Shown here piece after piece: positions 22,638 through 34,956 of a stretch of 64,000 nt of DNA; position 1 is the first letter of the stretch, and each line of letters starts with the position of its first letter. Source of the stretch: Saposhnikovia divaricata (Eukaryota > Streptophyta > Magnoliopsida > Apiales > Apiaceae); assembly GCA_036435485.1 (NCBI GenBank), contig CM071595.1:106508580-106572579 (forward strand), in the 5' to 3' direction. The notes under the pieces were generated by a model. The model was given only the letters and a program-made list of their open reading frames with translations. It was not told where the DNA came from and made no database searches. Position numbers and translations under genes: made by a program.

Positions 22638-23522
22638 ATGTCGGCCCAGGAGGCAGCTGCGAGACAGCATGATGAGGACATGTTCCGGACTAGGGACCCA
22701 TACTATGAGCACTTGCCTGAGGAGGATACTGAGCCTGAGGAGGAGGACGCTGAGGAGGTCCAGGTTGATGCTGATATTGATGTGATCGAGTCTGAGGAGG
22801 AGGACCCTGAGGAGGTCCAGGATGATGCTGACACAGATGTTGTTGAGACTGAGGGGGAGGAGGACCCGGAGGGGATCCAAACAGGACAGGATGCTGAGTT
22901 AGTTGTTGAGGATGATGATTATTGGGTTGTATCTGAGATTAGGACCATGGAGGAGGATACTGATATGACCACTGACCAGGTCATGGCTGCTATTGTTGGA
23001 CAGGCTGTGGATGAGGTTGAGCCAGTGGAGGATGCAGTAGGGAGTTCCGGACTACGAGTGCCACCCCTCCCTGTTGAGAGAGCCCCTACCCCACCACCAC
23101 TACCTGTGAGCCCATACCCCGATGAGTTTGAGCAGCTTACCCCAGAGCCCCAGCAGACAGAGACTGCTGCTCCAGCTGAGCCATCCACCCCACCTCATGC
23201 CCCGATAGGAGGAGTCCCAGTATGTGTTCACAACTTGATTGTGAACGGGCTTTATAGAGAGTTGTCTGTGGCAGATGCCAGGTTGGCAGAGTCTAGGAGG
23301 GAGTTAGCAGCAGAGAGAGCCGCCCGGATGAGGTTGCAGCGCAGGAGGACTATCAGTGACAGGGTTGGGTATAGGGTTGTGACCCGCATCGAGCTGAGGG
23401 CTCGGGTGAGGGTGCGACAGTTGCCTACTGATGGGCATGGTAGGGTAGACCGAGTAGAGGCTGAGGAGATTTTCCGCATCGCCATGGGGAGGGTTCGGAG
23501 GATGTTTCGTCGTGGTGGCTGA
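22638..23522 (+). CDS. Extra ORF before gag, copy 1 (294 aa, function unknown)
   Basis: The ORF is uninterrupted, begins about 150 nt after the primer site and precedes gag by about 420 nt. The N-terminal 115 residues are very acidic and contain about three diverged units of the type EEEDPEEVQDDADTDV. A Pro-rich stretch follows (about 150-195; RAPTPPPLPVSPYP). The C-terminal third is strongly basic and helical-looking (ADARLAESRRELAAERAARM, then RGG at the end). I do not recognise a domain. It is not gag, envelope or transposase. Copy 2 has an equally open homologue. The charge split could suit a nucleic-acid or chromatin-interacting accessory protein, but that is inference. Confidence 0.6.
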   Translation: MSAQEAAARQHDEDMFRTRDPYYEHLPEEDTEPEEEDAEEVQVDADIDVIESEEEDPEEVQDDADTDVVETEGEEDPEGIQTGQDAELVVEDDDYWVVSEIRTMEEDTDMTTDQVMAAIVGQAVDEVEPVEDAVGSSGLRVPPLPVERAPTPPPLPVSPYPDEFEQLTPEPQQTETAAPAEPSTPPHAPIGGVPVCVHNLIVNGLYRELSVADARLAESRRELAAERAARMRLQRRRTISDRVGYRVVTRIELRARVRVRQLPTDGHGRVDRVEAEEIFRIAMGRVRRMFRRGG

Positions 23523-23940
23523 TTTCAGATGTAGTGATGCAGTGGTCTAGTTGTCTAGTCATGTACGGACGTAGTAGTGCCGGCTTTTGTAGGGATGGTT
23601 TCTTGTACTTGTTTTCCCTTTTTGCCGACTAGACAGATAGACAGCGTATTTCACTTTTGACTTGTTGTTGTTGTTAGGATGGCTGTACTTTAAACTATTG
23701 TTGTAACTCGGATGTTGTACCTTTTTGGTACCTGGTATATATTTGTTTCCCTTTCAGTCATTACAATTTTGTTGGGATGTGATCACGAGTTTATTAGCAT
23801 ATGTATTACTTTTCGATTAAGTTGCCATGAGATATAAAACTGTGGGATTTTAAACCCAATCATGTAAAGAATTATGCAAGGAAAAATCCTTAAAAACAGG
23901 TAAGTGAACCTAATGTATAATTTTCCAAATTTTCAGTAAA
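23523..23940 (+). other. Spacer between the extra ORF and gag, copy 1
   Basis: Noncoding, T-rich. Just before the gag ATG lie a donor-like CAGGTAAGTG (about 23,896) and an acceptor-like CCAAATTTTCAG (ending about 23,936). The interval is too short for a normal plant intron, but either site could pair with a distant partner. Confidence 0.4.
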
Positions 23941-25263
23941 ATGCCTCCAAGACGAATGGGCACTAGGGCTAACCCCCGAGAATCTACTGACCAAGAGAGT
24001 CACAACCAACACGTGGAAAACCATGAAAGTAGTGAAGAACAAGATCAGGATTATAATGAGCAAGAAGATTCCCAGTATGGAGCAGAGGATGAACCCCTGT
24101 ACTCTGAAGAATTTGAGGGGGAAATCGAGGGTGGAGAAACTGAAGTAGAACAGGAAGGGGAGAACTAGGGCGGAAACCCCATGGGCCAGTTTATGGATCT
24201 ACTTAGGCAGAATTTGAACCAATACCCCCAGCCACCACCAGGCAACAACACTTCAGTGGCAAATTCCTTTAGGGCCTTTAAGTCTCTTAAGCCCCCAGAG
24301 TTCCACGGATCGGCTGATCCCGTTGAGGCGAGGGCCTGGATCAAGGAAATGGAAAAATCGTTTGAGATTCTGAGGATCAATGAGGCTCAGAAGACTGTTT
24401 TTGCTACTTACCTACTAAAGGGAGAGGCCAATTATTGGTGGGAAGCCAAGAAGAACATGGAGACTGATGCTGTCATAGCCTGGGAAAGGTTCAAACAATT
24501 GTTCCTGGAGAAGTACTTCCCGAAGTTCATGAAAACCCAGATGGAACTTAAGTTTTTGGAACTGAAACAGAACAATATGTCAGTGGCGGACTATGAGGCC
24601 AAATTTACTGAGCTATCGAGATTTGTGCCAGAGTTTGTAGACACAGAAGAGAAGAAAGCTAACAGGTTTCAACAAGGGCTGAAGCAGTGGATCCAGAATA
24701 GGGTGGCGGTTTTAGAGATTACAGATTATGCCACCTTGGTGCAGAAGGCAACCATTGTGGAGGCTGGTAGTGATCAGATGCAGAGAGAGAGAGAGAAAAA
24801 GGGGGGGATAAAGAGAATGCATGTTAGTATGGGCGGAAGATCCGCTGGAGGAAAACCCCCAACCAAGTTTAATCGAGGAGCGGTTTCCCTACCAGAGAGG
24901 AATGTAGGGTTTAAACCATCTGCGAGTGTAAGTGTGAGCCAGGGCGGCCATCAATCAGGAATGTCCCGTTCCAACCCTTCTCGACCTACATTGCCATTGT
25001 GTGCTACTTGTGGGAAGAGGCACTCCGGGGTGTGCAACCTGAAGCAGATAAACTGTTATAAGTGTGGGCGAGCTGGGCATTATGCTACCTCTTGTACCAC
25101 GGTCATCCCTAACAGCACAACCTGTTTCCAGTGTGGACAGCGAGGGCACATGAGGAAGGATTGCCCAAGGAGCAAACCAGCAGCATCAGGAGCAAGCAAG
25201 GTTGCCTCAAATAGGCCACCAACTGCTAGGACTTTTAATATGTCGGTACAAGATGCCGTGAGG
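23941..25263 (+). pseudogene. gag: gag, copy 1 (nonsense codon and MITE-interrupted)
   Basis: Same frame as the intact copy 2 gag. An acidic N-terminus (75 codons) ends at an amber stop TAG (24,166-24,168), where copy 2 has CAG. The frame reopens with the capsid-type domain (RAFKSLKPPEFHGSADPVEA to about FQQGLKQW). It continues to three Cys clusters, CATCGKRHSGVC and the CCHC knuckles CYKCGRAGHYATSC and CFQCGQRGHMRKDC. Just before the protease it is cut by an hAT-type MITE whose first bases supply a stop. Gag would form the particle and package element RNA; this copy cannot give a full product. Confidence 0.9.
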
Positions 25264-25832
25264 TAGGGCTGTCAAACGGATATTTCGGATACGGATACGG
25301 ACAATTTTTTTCGGATACGGATAATATCCTAATTTTTTCGAATACGAATACGGATATTTCGAACGGTATTCGGATATTTCGGATATTTTTTACAGCAATA
25401 TATAAATGATGATATATATATCATATTTATAGTTTATTAATATAATATATTAATATGATATATTTATACAATATATTAATATAAAATATTAAAATAATAT
25501 ATTAATATATTAATATATTAATATATTAATATATTAATATATTAATATATTAATATATTATATGATATATAATATATTCTATATTAATATATTAATATAA
25601 TATATTAATATATTAATATAATATATTAATATATAATATATAATATATAATATATTAATATAATATATTAAAATATTAATATAATATCCTAATTTTTCGG
25701 ATACGGATATGTCGGATTCGGATACGGATAATATCTTAATTTTTCGGATACGGATAATATCCTAATTTTTCGGATACGGATTCGGATATTTCGGACGGAT
25801 ATTCGGATATCCGGATTTTTTTGACAGCCATA
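25264..25832. mobile_element. hAT-type MITE inserted in gag-protease of copy 1
   Basis: 569 bp with near-perfect inverted ends (TAGGGCTGTCAAA and, inverted, TATGGCTGTCAAA). An exact 8-bp target duplication, CCGTGAGG, lies at 25,256-25,263 and 25,833-25,840. The subterminal parts are CGGATAC and CGGATATTT repeats and the core is TTAATATA repeats. The 8-bp duplication indicates an hAT-type transposase in trans. It is absent from copy 2, so it inserted after the two copies arose. Confidence 0.92.
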
Positions 25833-26152
25833 CCGTGAGGGACACAGATGTGATAGCAGGTACATTTTCTCTCAATTCAGTCAGTGCAAATGTCTTATTT
25901 GATTCAGGAGCAACTAAGTCTTTTATATCTAGAGATTTTGCGCATAAGTTGAAACTTAAAACCCAGCAACTAAGAGATTCCTTACTAGTAGAAATAGCTA
26001 ATCAGGAAATCGTACCGGTTAATCAAATTCACCCCGATTGTAAGCTAGAAATAGGAGGACGATCCTTCTATGTCGATTTAATTCCTTTTAAGCTAGGGGA
26101 ATTCGATGTCATTTTGGTATGGATTGGTTGTCTCGCAATGATGCGCGGATAG
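25833..26152 (+). pseudogene. Protease segment, copy 1
   Basis: It continues the gag frame after the MITE. It contains the aspartic protease active-site motif LFDSGATKSFIS and flanking core (VDLIPFKLGEFDVIL), then shifts out of frame: one G is missing at about 26,117 relative to the conserved motif that links protease to RT. The same single-base loss occurs in copy 2. Relative to copy 2, six bases (two codons) are missing at the MITE target, which keeps the frame. Confidence 0.85.
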
Positions 26153-29100
26153 ATTGTAAAGGGAAAAAGGTTAACTTGAAAACCCCAGGGAAGAAAGAAA
26201 TAGTGTTTAAGGGGATGCGACAGACCCAGAAAATTCTGACCATGGCGCAAACCAAGAGATTGTTACGAAAAGGGAACGAGGATTATTTAGCTTACGTTAT
26301 AGACACTCAGAAGGAAGTGCCAAGATTGCAAGACATTCTGGTAGTTAATGAGTTCGAGGACGTGTTCCCACAAGATCTTCCCGGACTACCACCTGATAGG
26401 GTAATTGAGTTTGCCATCGAGTTAGCCCCGGGGATGGTGCCGGTTTCGAAGGCCCCGTACCGACTAGCCCCAGTAGAAATGAAGGAGCTAGCTAAACAAT
26501 TACAGGAATTGTTGGATAAGGGCATGATAAGGCCCAGTGTGTCGCCTTGGGGCGCACCAGTGTTGTTTGTTAAGAAAAAGGATGGGAGTATGAGGTTATG
26601 CATCGACTACAGAGAATTGAACAAGCTAACCATAAAGAATAAGTATCCGTTGCCCAGGATAGACGATTTGTTTGACCAGCTAAGAGGCGCTGAATACTTC
26701 TCTAAGATTGATTTGAGAACGGGATATCACCAACTGAAGATCAAACCTGAAGATATCCCGAAGACTGCATTCCGTACCAGATATGGACATTATGAGTTCT
26801 TAGTTATGTCATTTGGATTGACCAACGCCCCAGCAGCCTTCATGGACCTAATGAATAGAGTGTTCAAGGAATATTTGGACAAATTCGTGATAGTTTTCAT
26901 TGATGATATTCTCATCTACTCAAAGACAGAGGCAGAACACGCTGAACATTTAAGGATAACCTTAGAAATACTCAGGAAGGAGCAGTTATATGCCAAGTTC
27001 TCCAAGTGTGAGTTTTGGAAAAATGAGGTACAATTCTTAGGGCACGTGATCAATAGAGAAGGAGTGTTGGTTGACCCCTCCAAGATAGAAGCAGTTTCAA
27101 ACTGGGAACGGCCAACTACTCCAACCGAGGTAAGGAGTTTCATTGGACTGGCCGGATATTACAGAAGATTTGTCCAAGACTTTGCGAAAATCGCAGCTCC
27201 ATTAACTCGACTTACCCGTAAAACCGAGAAATTTGAATGGACTGAGAAATGCGAGAAGAGTTTCCAAGAGTTAAAGAAGAGGCTGGTGACAGCCCCAGTG
27301 CTGGCATTACCTGATGGAAAAGGAGATTTCGTGATTTACAGTGATGCTTCGCATAAAGGACTGGGATGCGTGCTTATGCAGCACGGCAAGGTAATAGCGT
27401 ATGCGTCTAGGCAATTGAAGGATTATGAGATCAGATATCCCACGCATGATCTAGAACTAGCAGCCATAGTCTTCGCTTTAAAGATTTGGAGACACTACCT
27501 GTATGGGGAAAAGTGCGAGATTTACACTGACCATAAGAGCCTCAAGTACATTTTCACTCAGAAAGAGCTTAACATGCGCCAGAGGAGATGGTTAGAGTTA
27601 ATCAAGGATTACGACTGTGAAATTCGCTATCACCCGGGCAAAGCCAATGTGGTGGCTGACGCCCTTAGTAGGAAAGAAAAGCTCAAAATGATAACTTCAG
27701 AGGAAGAACTAGTGAAAGATTTTGAGAAGTTGGAAATCGAGGTTAAGTTACCTGGAGAGGGCCAAGAAAAGTTGATGGAAATTAGAATCCAACCTCCATT
27801 GCTAGAAAAGATTAGACTGTGCCAGGAACGGATGATGGAGGAAGAAAAGAACTCCACAGAAGAGCTAATGACCGGGGAGGAAATTAAGTGCGAAAGAGAC
27901 AAGGAAGGGATCATGAGGTACACATACAGGATATGGATCCCAAATGTTCAGGAACTCAAGAATGAGATTTTAAATGAGGCACACAACTCAAGATACTCAG
28001 TGCACCCCGGTAGCACCAAAATGTATATGGATTTGAAGGAGTATTACTGGTGGCCCAACATGAAAAAGGACGTAGCAGAATGGGTAAGCAGATGCTTGAC
28101 CTGCCAACGAGTGAAAGCAGAGCACCAGAAGCCCAGCGGACTTCTACATCCCTTAGAGATTCCAGAATGGAAAGGGGAACACATAGCCATGGATTTCGTA
28201 GTAGGTTTACCAAGGACCAAGGCTAATCATGACGCCATATGGGTAATTGTAGATCGACTGACGAAATCAGCTCACTTTCTCCCGATCAACGAAAGGTACA
28301 CGGTCGACAGACTAGTGGACATCTACTTAAAAGAGATAGTGGCGCGACATGGAGTCCCAGTCGCAATAGTATCCGACCGAGATCCTAGATTTAACTCCAG
28401 GTTTTGGAGAAGTTTTCAAGAATGCGTAGGGACCCGGCTGAACATGAGCACAGCCTACCACCCCCAGACAGATGGGCAAAGTGAGAGGACCATTCAAACG
28501 CTAGAGGATATGTTGAGAGTCTGCGCGATAGACTTCAAAGGAAATTGGGATGATCACTTGCCATTGATTGAGTTCTCCTACAATAACAGTTATCATTCAA
28601 GCATTGGGATGCCACCTTATGAGGCCCTTTATGGAAGAAAATGTCGATCTCCCTTGTATTGGGATGAAGTTGGAGAACGAAAGATGCTCGGGCCCGAAGT
28701 GGTCCAACGAACTAAAGATGCAGTAGATCTAATCAGAGGACGGTTGGTAGCAGCCCAGGATCGATAAAAGAAATATGCCGACTTAGCTCGAAAAGGCAAG
28801 GAATACGAAGTAGGGGACCTAGTGTTCTTGAAAGTGTCACCTTGGAAAGGTTTAATGAGATTTGGGAAGAAAGGAAAGCTGAGTCCCAGATACATCGGAC
28901 CATTTGAGATCTTGAGACGGATTGGGGAACTAGCTTATGAGCTCGCGTTGCCCCCGAATCTGCAGCAGGTGCACAATGTGTTCCATGTTTCGATGCTGAG
29001 GAAGTATAACCCGGATGCTAAGCATATTGTAGAGTATGAGCAAGTGGACATGCAACCAGACTTGACCTATGTAGAGCAACCTGTGGAAGTCATAGACCGG

Positions 29101-29232
29101 AAAGAACAAGTGCTCCGAAACAAGGTCATTCAGCTAGTCAGAGTTTTGTGGCAGAACCACAATGTAGAAGAATCAACCTGGGAACTTGAAAGCGCAATGC
29201 AAGAGAAGTACCCCCACTTGTTTTCAAACTGA
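26119..29232 (+). pseudogene. pol: pol, copy 1: RT, RNase H, integrase, chromodomain
   Basis: The first 882 codons are open. RT spans about 95-275 with the catalytic motif FIDD (260-263). RNase H covers about 390-520 (Asp409 in YSDASHKG, Glu446, Asp471, Asp514). The integrase zinc motif is His622, His629, Cys659, Cys662. The integrase core is Asp692, Asp753, Glu789, with 35 residues between the last two. An ochre stop at 28,765-28,767 interrupts the frame, which then continues in phase for 154 codons through the GPY/F-type module (GPFEILRRIGELAYEL, NVFHVSMLRKY) and a C-terminal chromodomain (VIQLVRVLWQNHNVEESTWE, ending YPHLFSN). Integrase residue 686 is Gly where copy 2 has the usual Trp. 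The chromodomain would direct integration to chromatin marks. Confidence 0.93.
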
Positions 29233-29252
29233 TTCCGGGACGGAATCCTTTT

Positions 29253-29264
29253 AAGGAGGGGAGA
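29253..29264 (+). other. Polypurine tract, copy 1
   Basis: AAGGAGGGGAGA, one base before LTR2. Copy 2 and element B carry the identical tract. Confidence 0.85.
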
Positions 29265-29265
29265 C

Positions 29266-31537
29266 TGTAAGAACCCAGATTTTGGGTGGAATTAAAACTT
29301 TTATGTATTTAATGATGTAAGAATGAATAGTGGATACGGCTACAATGTAATAATTGATATTTGGAAAGAATGAATGGAATTCGATTTTATTATGTTTATG
29401 TCTTGAAGAATGCTAAAGGGTAACAACATAGGTAAGAATAATCTATCTTCTAAGGGAATAAGATATGGCAACTTCAAGCAGGAGAATACTCTCATGTCAT
29501 CCAGATCGATAACGATTAATCAAGTAGTTCCGTAAAAAGGTTAAGGAACGATCGAAAGAGGATACGGACAATTGTACAACCCTAAGAGAACAAGTAAAGA
29601 ATACAAAATGAATAGTGTTTTGGTGGGAGTATAGAATAATATGAGACGACACTATATAGAAGCATTCGGAACGGATTTCCGAGTTCGTATTAGTGATCCA
29701 GGGGGAAAATAAGTGTATGTAAAAGCTGTCGAATTCTGAAAAACCGCACTTTTATTTTCTCCGAGAGTTCCCTGGACACTGATAGCCTTAAGTATTTAAC
29801 GAATGGATTTAAGGAATATAAATTGGAAAGTTAGAATGAAAGATGGAGAAAGATAGTATTAATATTAAAAAGGATTCCCGGTAAACCCTAATTAGAAATT
29901 CGTGAAATATTCCTACGAACGATCAATCGAAACGGGCAATAACCGGACACAGAAACAAGCAGAGGAAGCAAGAGTATTGTGCAAGCTACTAGAATAAATA
30001 TCTAGTAACCAAGTGGGCAAGAGTAACTAGCATGTTAGGGTTTGAACAAGTACTTAGCAAGACCAACTAGCTAGTTAGCCTTCAACCATGCAAAATGCAA
30101 CACTTGTCCTACAAAAAACCATCATCCATGACCTCACCTTCCACTAGCACATCTTAAATGAGATATTATCTCACAAAAAATTACTTTATGCAAGATTATC
30201 AAAAAGAAACCAAGCAACTCTCTCCCCCCCCTTGCATATTCCATTCGGCCAACACCATTAATTCCAAATCCAAACTCAACCTTCCCACCATTGTTTGTTC
30301 TTGAAATAATTAAGGTGAGTCTTACATTTCATAAAACTTATCTCCTCAAAATCTTAGCTTCAAACTCATCCTTTTCCATTTTCAAAAAAATCAAGAGAGA
30401 GGAGGGTGAATAGTGTTCATCATGTACTAACTTTGTTTTCTTGATTTTTCATGGTTGATCTAGCAAGCTTAATCACTCCTAAGGACCATACAAGGCTTAG
30501 TAAGGCTATATAACTATCTAAGGAAGGTATAAAGCTCTTAAAACCCTAACCCTTGTTTGAGATTTAAGTATGTTTATGATAGATATAACTTAGTTATGGT
30601 TATGTTAAGATTATAAGCATGATTATGTATGGATCTTGGATAAATGATGAAAATAGTTAGATGAACGGAAAGGCATTGCTTGGCCTCAGTTCATGTATAT
30701 AAATCATGTATATGTTGTTTGGGATGGATACCATGTTTATGGGAAGATTTGAAATTGGTAGATATTCGATTTACAGCCGTTATAATGCCCGATTTTACAA
30801 TACCATGTTTTGTATGCCATTTTCCGTGTCAAAAAAAAAACCTACTGTCCAGAAGCTTTATCTGCCATGATAGGATAGGTAATGTTCTAAGCTTCGTTTT
30901 GATATAAAGATCACGTGAAACGGACTTACGGTTTAGGATTTATGACCGATTTACTAAAAGTAGTTCGAATCCGTAAACGAAAGTTCGTAACTGAAATTGA
31001 ACCCTCGTAAACTATGTAACGTCATGGCGAATCTTGGTAAATAAATACTAGAGGCAAAAAGGAAGGTGTGAAAGAAAACCGTATGTCAAAAGGATCATTT
31101 TTCGATTTATTAAAAATGTTCGAGTCAAGGTTAAACGCGAACGAACCCCTAAAAGACGACTCTTTTATAACTTCGATAAAACACTTAGAAAACGGGCGAT
31201 AAAACTCGGAGTATAATATTGGTTCATAACGATCGACCTTAGAACTCGTATGACTTAAGTATGTCCCAAGTATAAGTACAGTGACATGTCGTATTAACGA
31301 ACGAATGTCGGTTCGGATCAGTGATAAAAAGTAATCCACTAAAAGGGGTATAACGAGATAACTCGAGAACGTGTTTCGATTTAAGTATAACTTAACTTTT
31401 AATATGTTAAGTGATTAATCCCAAATGCCATGACTATTTATAGATCACCAAGCTAAACCGGGACCCGCAACCACTACCCCTTACCGTACTCGACTACCAG
31501 GCAAGTTTCAATTCCCTTCTTTTAGGCTGTTGTTGTG

Positions 31538-31605
<68 letters not shown>

Positions 31606-33904
31606 TTCTGTTATACATATGCCATAGCATGCATGCCTACTTTCAAGTTATATCATTATGCTTGTTCCCTGATTGTTATTGGCTTATATATTAGATAGCT
31701 ATCGTATCAATTATAAGCCGGTTATTGTAAGACCCTCAGAGAAGGGTGTATACCTCTTACTCATCAAATATAGACCGGGAGTCAATATTTCTTGACATAT
31801 CGAGATTACCTCAGAGGAAAATATTTAAGTAAATATTTTCTATTATTTGGCGACGAATATTATTTGAACATTCGTTCCAGATTATTTATTTAACGATCCT
31901 TACTTCAAATAATTATTTGAACGTAACCATTCGACGAATAATATTTTTCAATATTCATTCAGAGTCGAATTGATTATCGATTATTATTTCGAATATTCTT
32001 CTAAAGATGAGACTACTAAATGAATATTATTTGGATATTCATTTGGAATATTATTTTATTAAATAAATATTACATTTGAAAATTCATTTAAGATATTAAT
32101 TACTTGATGAATATTATTTTAAATATTCATCTGAAGCCTGATTTAATTATCGAATATTATCTCGAATATTCCTTTAAAGCTTGGATTACTAAATGAATAT
32201 TACTTGATATTCATTTAGAATATTATTCATTAAATGAATATTACTTTTTCAATAAACATTTAAATTCCTAATTAATTATGAATATTATTTTGAATATTCA
32301 CCCAGGGTTCTATTTAATCATCGAACATTATTTTAAATATTTTAAATATCCCTTTCAGGGCTTATTAATTAATGAATATTATTTTGAATATTCATTTGAA
32401 TATTTAATTATGCAATAAATATTCTCTCGATATTTCTTCAAGGATTATTTGAGAAATACTCTGATTAAAGATATTCTTTCATATTCCTAAATATTCTGTA
32501 AAATATTTTAATTCAATAAATATTCTCTGAATATTTATTCCATACTTAGAATAACCTCGATAAGGTTTATCTTCTTCGATTATTACAGAAAATATTTCGG
32601 AGTCATATTATTATTAATCTTATATCAAGAAAGGTTCTCAGACATCATTCTTCTTTGAGTCTATCTCCCTAATAATAAGGGAACCTTACTTGGAAAATGT
32701 TATTTATCTTGCCGACTTCCCGGTCATAAAGTATTCTCTTCACTCGCAACTCGGGTGCTGTTGACTTATTAAGTCGTTGTTTACCTTCTCATCTTTCGAG
32801 GGGTAAGATTGTTGGAACAAGTTGATATTCGATACCAAGCCATAGCCTGGAAGTTATTGGTGAATTTTCCTTTCCAACTAGATACGACTACCTTGTAGAG
32901 TCTTATCAACAAGTATTATACTTGGGGAAAGGGGGACGAACGTTACATTCAGAATCATGAATTCTATTTGAACTAGGAGTCGTGTAAGAGGCCGAGTAGC
33001 GCCGGTCCATCCCCTTTGGCCCAACCGTTGGCCGGGGAGAGCTAGTAAGGCGGTAGACAAGTAAAGCCGTCAGTTCTTCCTTCTACCGGTAGTAAATCTA
33101 AATTGAGCTGTACGATCTCGACTGATCATCAAGATTGGAACAGCGGGCGCGGTGAATACTCCATCATTGGTTCATCATCCAAACTTATTTATTTCCTGCA
33201 ACATGATTACTGTTGGCAGAGCTGGAAAAGTGTTCATAACTGGAATTGCAACCTTTTCATGCAAGTTCCTCTTCTTAATAACAATGAGAATATCTCGCTT
33301 ACTTTTGATGTAACAGATATTTCTACAAACAAATACTCTAAGTTACCTTGTAACTTCATCGTTCATATTATACCGGCATCATTTCTGTAAATGCATGGCA
33401 TATGGTTTAAAAGATACTTTTGAACTGTTATATCTTATTGTGCAGTTATATATTATTGTTGGTGGGCTTTCGCTCACCCTTGCTTTGTTTACATTATGTC
33501 ACAACAACAGCTAGGATAGATGGCTCGCGTCAGGCGCACTCGGCGCAAGCAGGTTACCCGACCCACCGGACTACCCGCTGAGATGCTAGCCGCCATTGCT
33601 GAGGTAGCTTAGTTAGACAGCTTTTGTTTCCTGTTTAACTATATGTATAACTAATGTAATCAACGGCAAAACTGTTAAACTTATGATGTTATCCTTTTGG
33701 GATTGTAATAACTTTTATTTGTAACCCTTTAATGTAAGACTTATTTCAATTTCATCTCTGGGACTATAACTGTTGCGTGTGTGAGTGGTAATTATTGTGG
33801 GGTCACAGCATGTGATTTATTTATTGTGGACTCAAGTCAAGTATTATGAATGGATGTAAGACCGTAACCACCAGATCCCTGACCCCGGATCTGGGGGTGT
33901 TATA
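29266..33904 (+). repeat. LTR2 of array A (shared middle LTR)
   Basis: 4639 bp. It serves as 3' LTR of copy 1 and 5' LTR of copy 2. It ends TGTTATA instead of TGTTACA. The TA microsatellite is 61 bp (31,542-31,602); the 22-bp excess over LTR1 equals the whole length difference between them. It shares many bases with LTR3 against LTR1 over at least the first 3.9 kb. Confidence 0.95.
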
Positions 33905-33908
33905 GAGA

Positions 33909-33920
33909 TGGTATCAGAGC
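33909..33920 (+). other. Primer binding site, copy 2
   Basis: TGGTATCAGAGC, as in copy 1. Confidence 0.9.
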
Positions 33921-34071
33921 GAGAGTTATATATCCCAAGAGATGATACGACGTTATATAATAATAAATTCAATAATATAATAAGAACCCTTGCCAGGTTC
34001 ACCTAAAACCCTTACGGGAACTTTTTAAGTATCATGATAGTAACATAGTTCGTCTTGTGTAGGCGAGCGAC

Positions 34072-34956
34072 ATGTCGGCCCAGGAGGCAGCTGCGAGACA
34101 GCATGATGAGGACATGTTCCGGACTAGGGACCCATACTATGAGCACTTGCCTGAGGAGGATACTGAGCCTGAGGAGGAGGACGCTGAGGAGGTCCAGGTT
34201 CATGCTGATATTGATGTGATCGAGTCTGAGGAGGAGGACCCTGAGGAGGTCCAGTATGATGCTGACACAGATGTTGTTGAGACTGAGGGGGAGGAGGACC
34301 CGGAGGGGATCCAGACAGGACAGGATGCTGAGTTAGTTGTTGAGGATGATGATTATTGGGTTGTATCTGAGATTAGGACCATGGAGGAGGATACTGATAT
34401 GACCACTGACCAGGTCATGGCTGCTATTGTTGGACAGGCTGTGGATGAGGTTGAGCCAGTGGAGGATGCAGTAGGGAGTTCCGGACTACGAGTGCCACCC
34501 CTCCCTGTTGAGAGAGCCCCTACCCCACCACCACTACCTGTGAGCCCATACCCCGATGAGTTTGAGCAGCTTACCCCAGAGCCCCAGCAGACAGAGACTG
34601 CTGCTCCAGCTGAGCCATCCACCCCACCTCATGCCCCGATAGGAGGAGTCCCAGTATGTGTTCACAACTTGATTGTGAACGGGCTTTATAGAGAGTTGTT
34701 TGTGGCAGATGCCAGGTTGGCAGAGTCTAGGAGGGAGTTAGCAGCAGAGAGAGCCGCCCGGATGAGGTTGCAGCGCAGGAGGACTATCAGTGACAGGGTT
34801 GGGTATAGGGTTGTGACCCGCATCGAGCTGAGGGCTCGGGTGAGGGTGCGACAGTTGCCTACTGATGGGCATGGTAGGGTAGACCGAGCAGAGGCTGAGG
34901 AGATTTTCCGCATCGCCATGGGGAGGGTTCGGAGGATGTTTCGTCGTGGCGGCTGA
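34072..34956 (+). CDS. Extra ORF before gag, copy 2 (294 aa, function unknown)
   Basis: Same length and architecture as the copy 1 ORF at 22,638: acidic repeats, Pro-rich middle, basic C-terminus. A handful of substitutions change residues (for example Asp to His and Asp to Tyr in the acidic repeats, Ser to Phe before ADARLAES, Val to Ala near the C-terminus). No stop or frameshift has appeared, unlike gag and pol nearby. No recognisable domain. Confidence 0.6.
   Translation: MSAQEAAARQHDEDMFRTRDPYYEHLPEEDTEPEEEDAEEVQVHADIDVIESEEEDPEEVQYDADTDVVETEGEEDPEGIQTGQDAELVVEDDDYWVVSEIRTMEEDTDMTTDQVMAAIVGQAVDEVEPVEDAVGSSGLRVPPLPVERAPTPPPLPVSPYPDEFEQLTPEPQQTETAAPAEPSTPPHAPIGGVPVCVHNLIVNGLYRELFVADARLAESRRELAAERAARMRLQRRRTISDRVGYRVVTRIELRARVRVRQLPTDGHGRVDRAEAEEIFRIAMGRVRRMFRRGG

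Noticed and set aside
22919..23188. Minus-strand Ser/Gly-rich ORF, also at 34,353
   Set aside because: Antisense shadow of the extra ORF, produced by its Pro/Glu-rich codons.
23898..23936. A 39-nt intron before gag
   Set aside because: Too short for plant splicing when the two sites are paired with each other; each may pair elsewhere.
26105..26125. Programmed minus-one frameshift between protease and RT
   Set aside because: A minus-one step would restore the conserved motif, but I see no canonical slippery heptamer, and a shared ancestral deletion is simpler. Kept only as a test in the findings.
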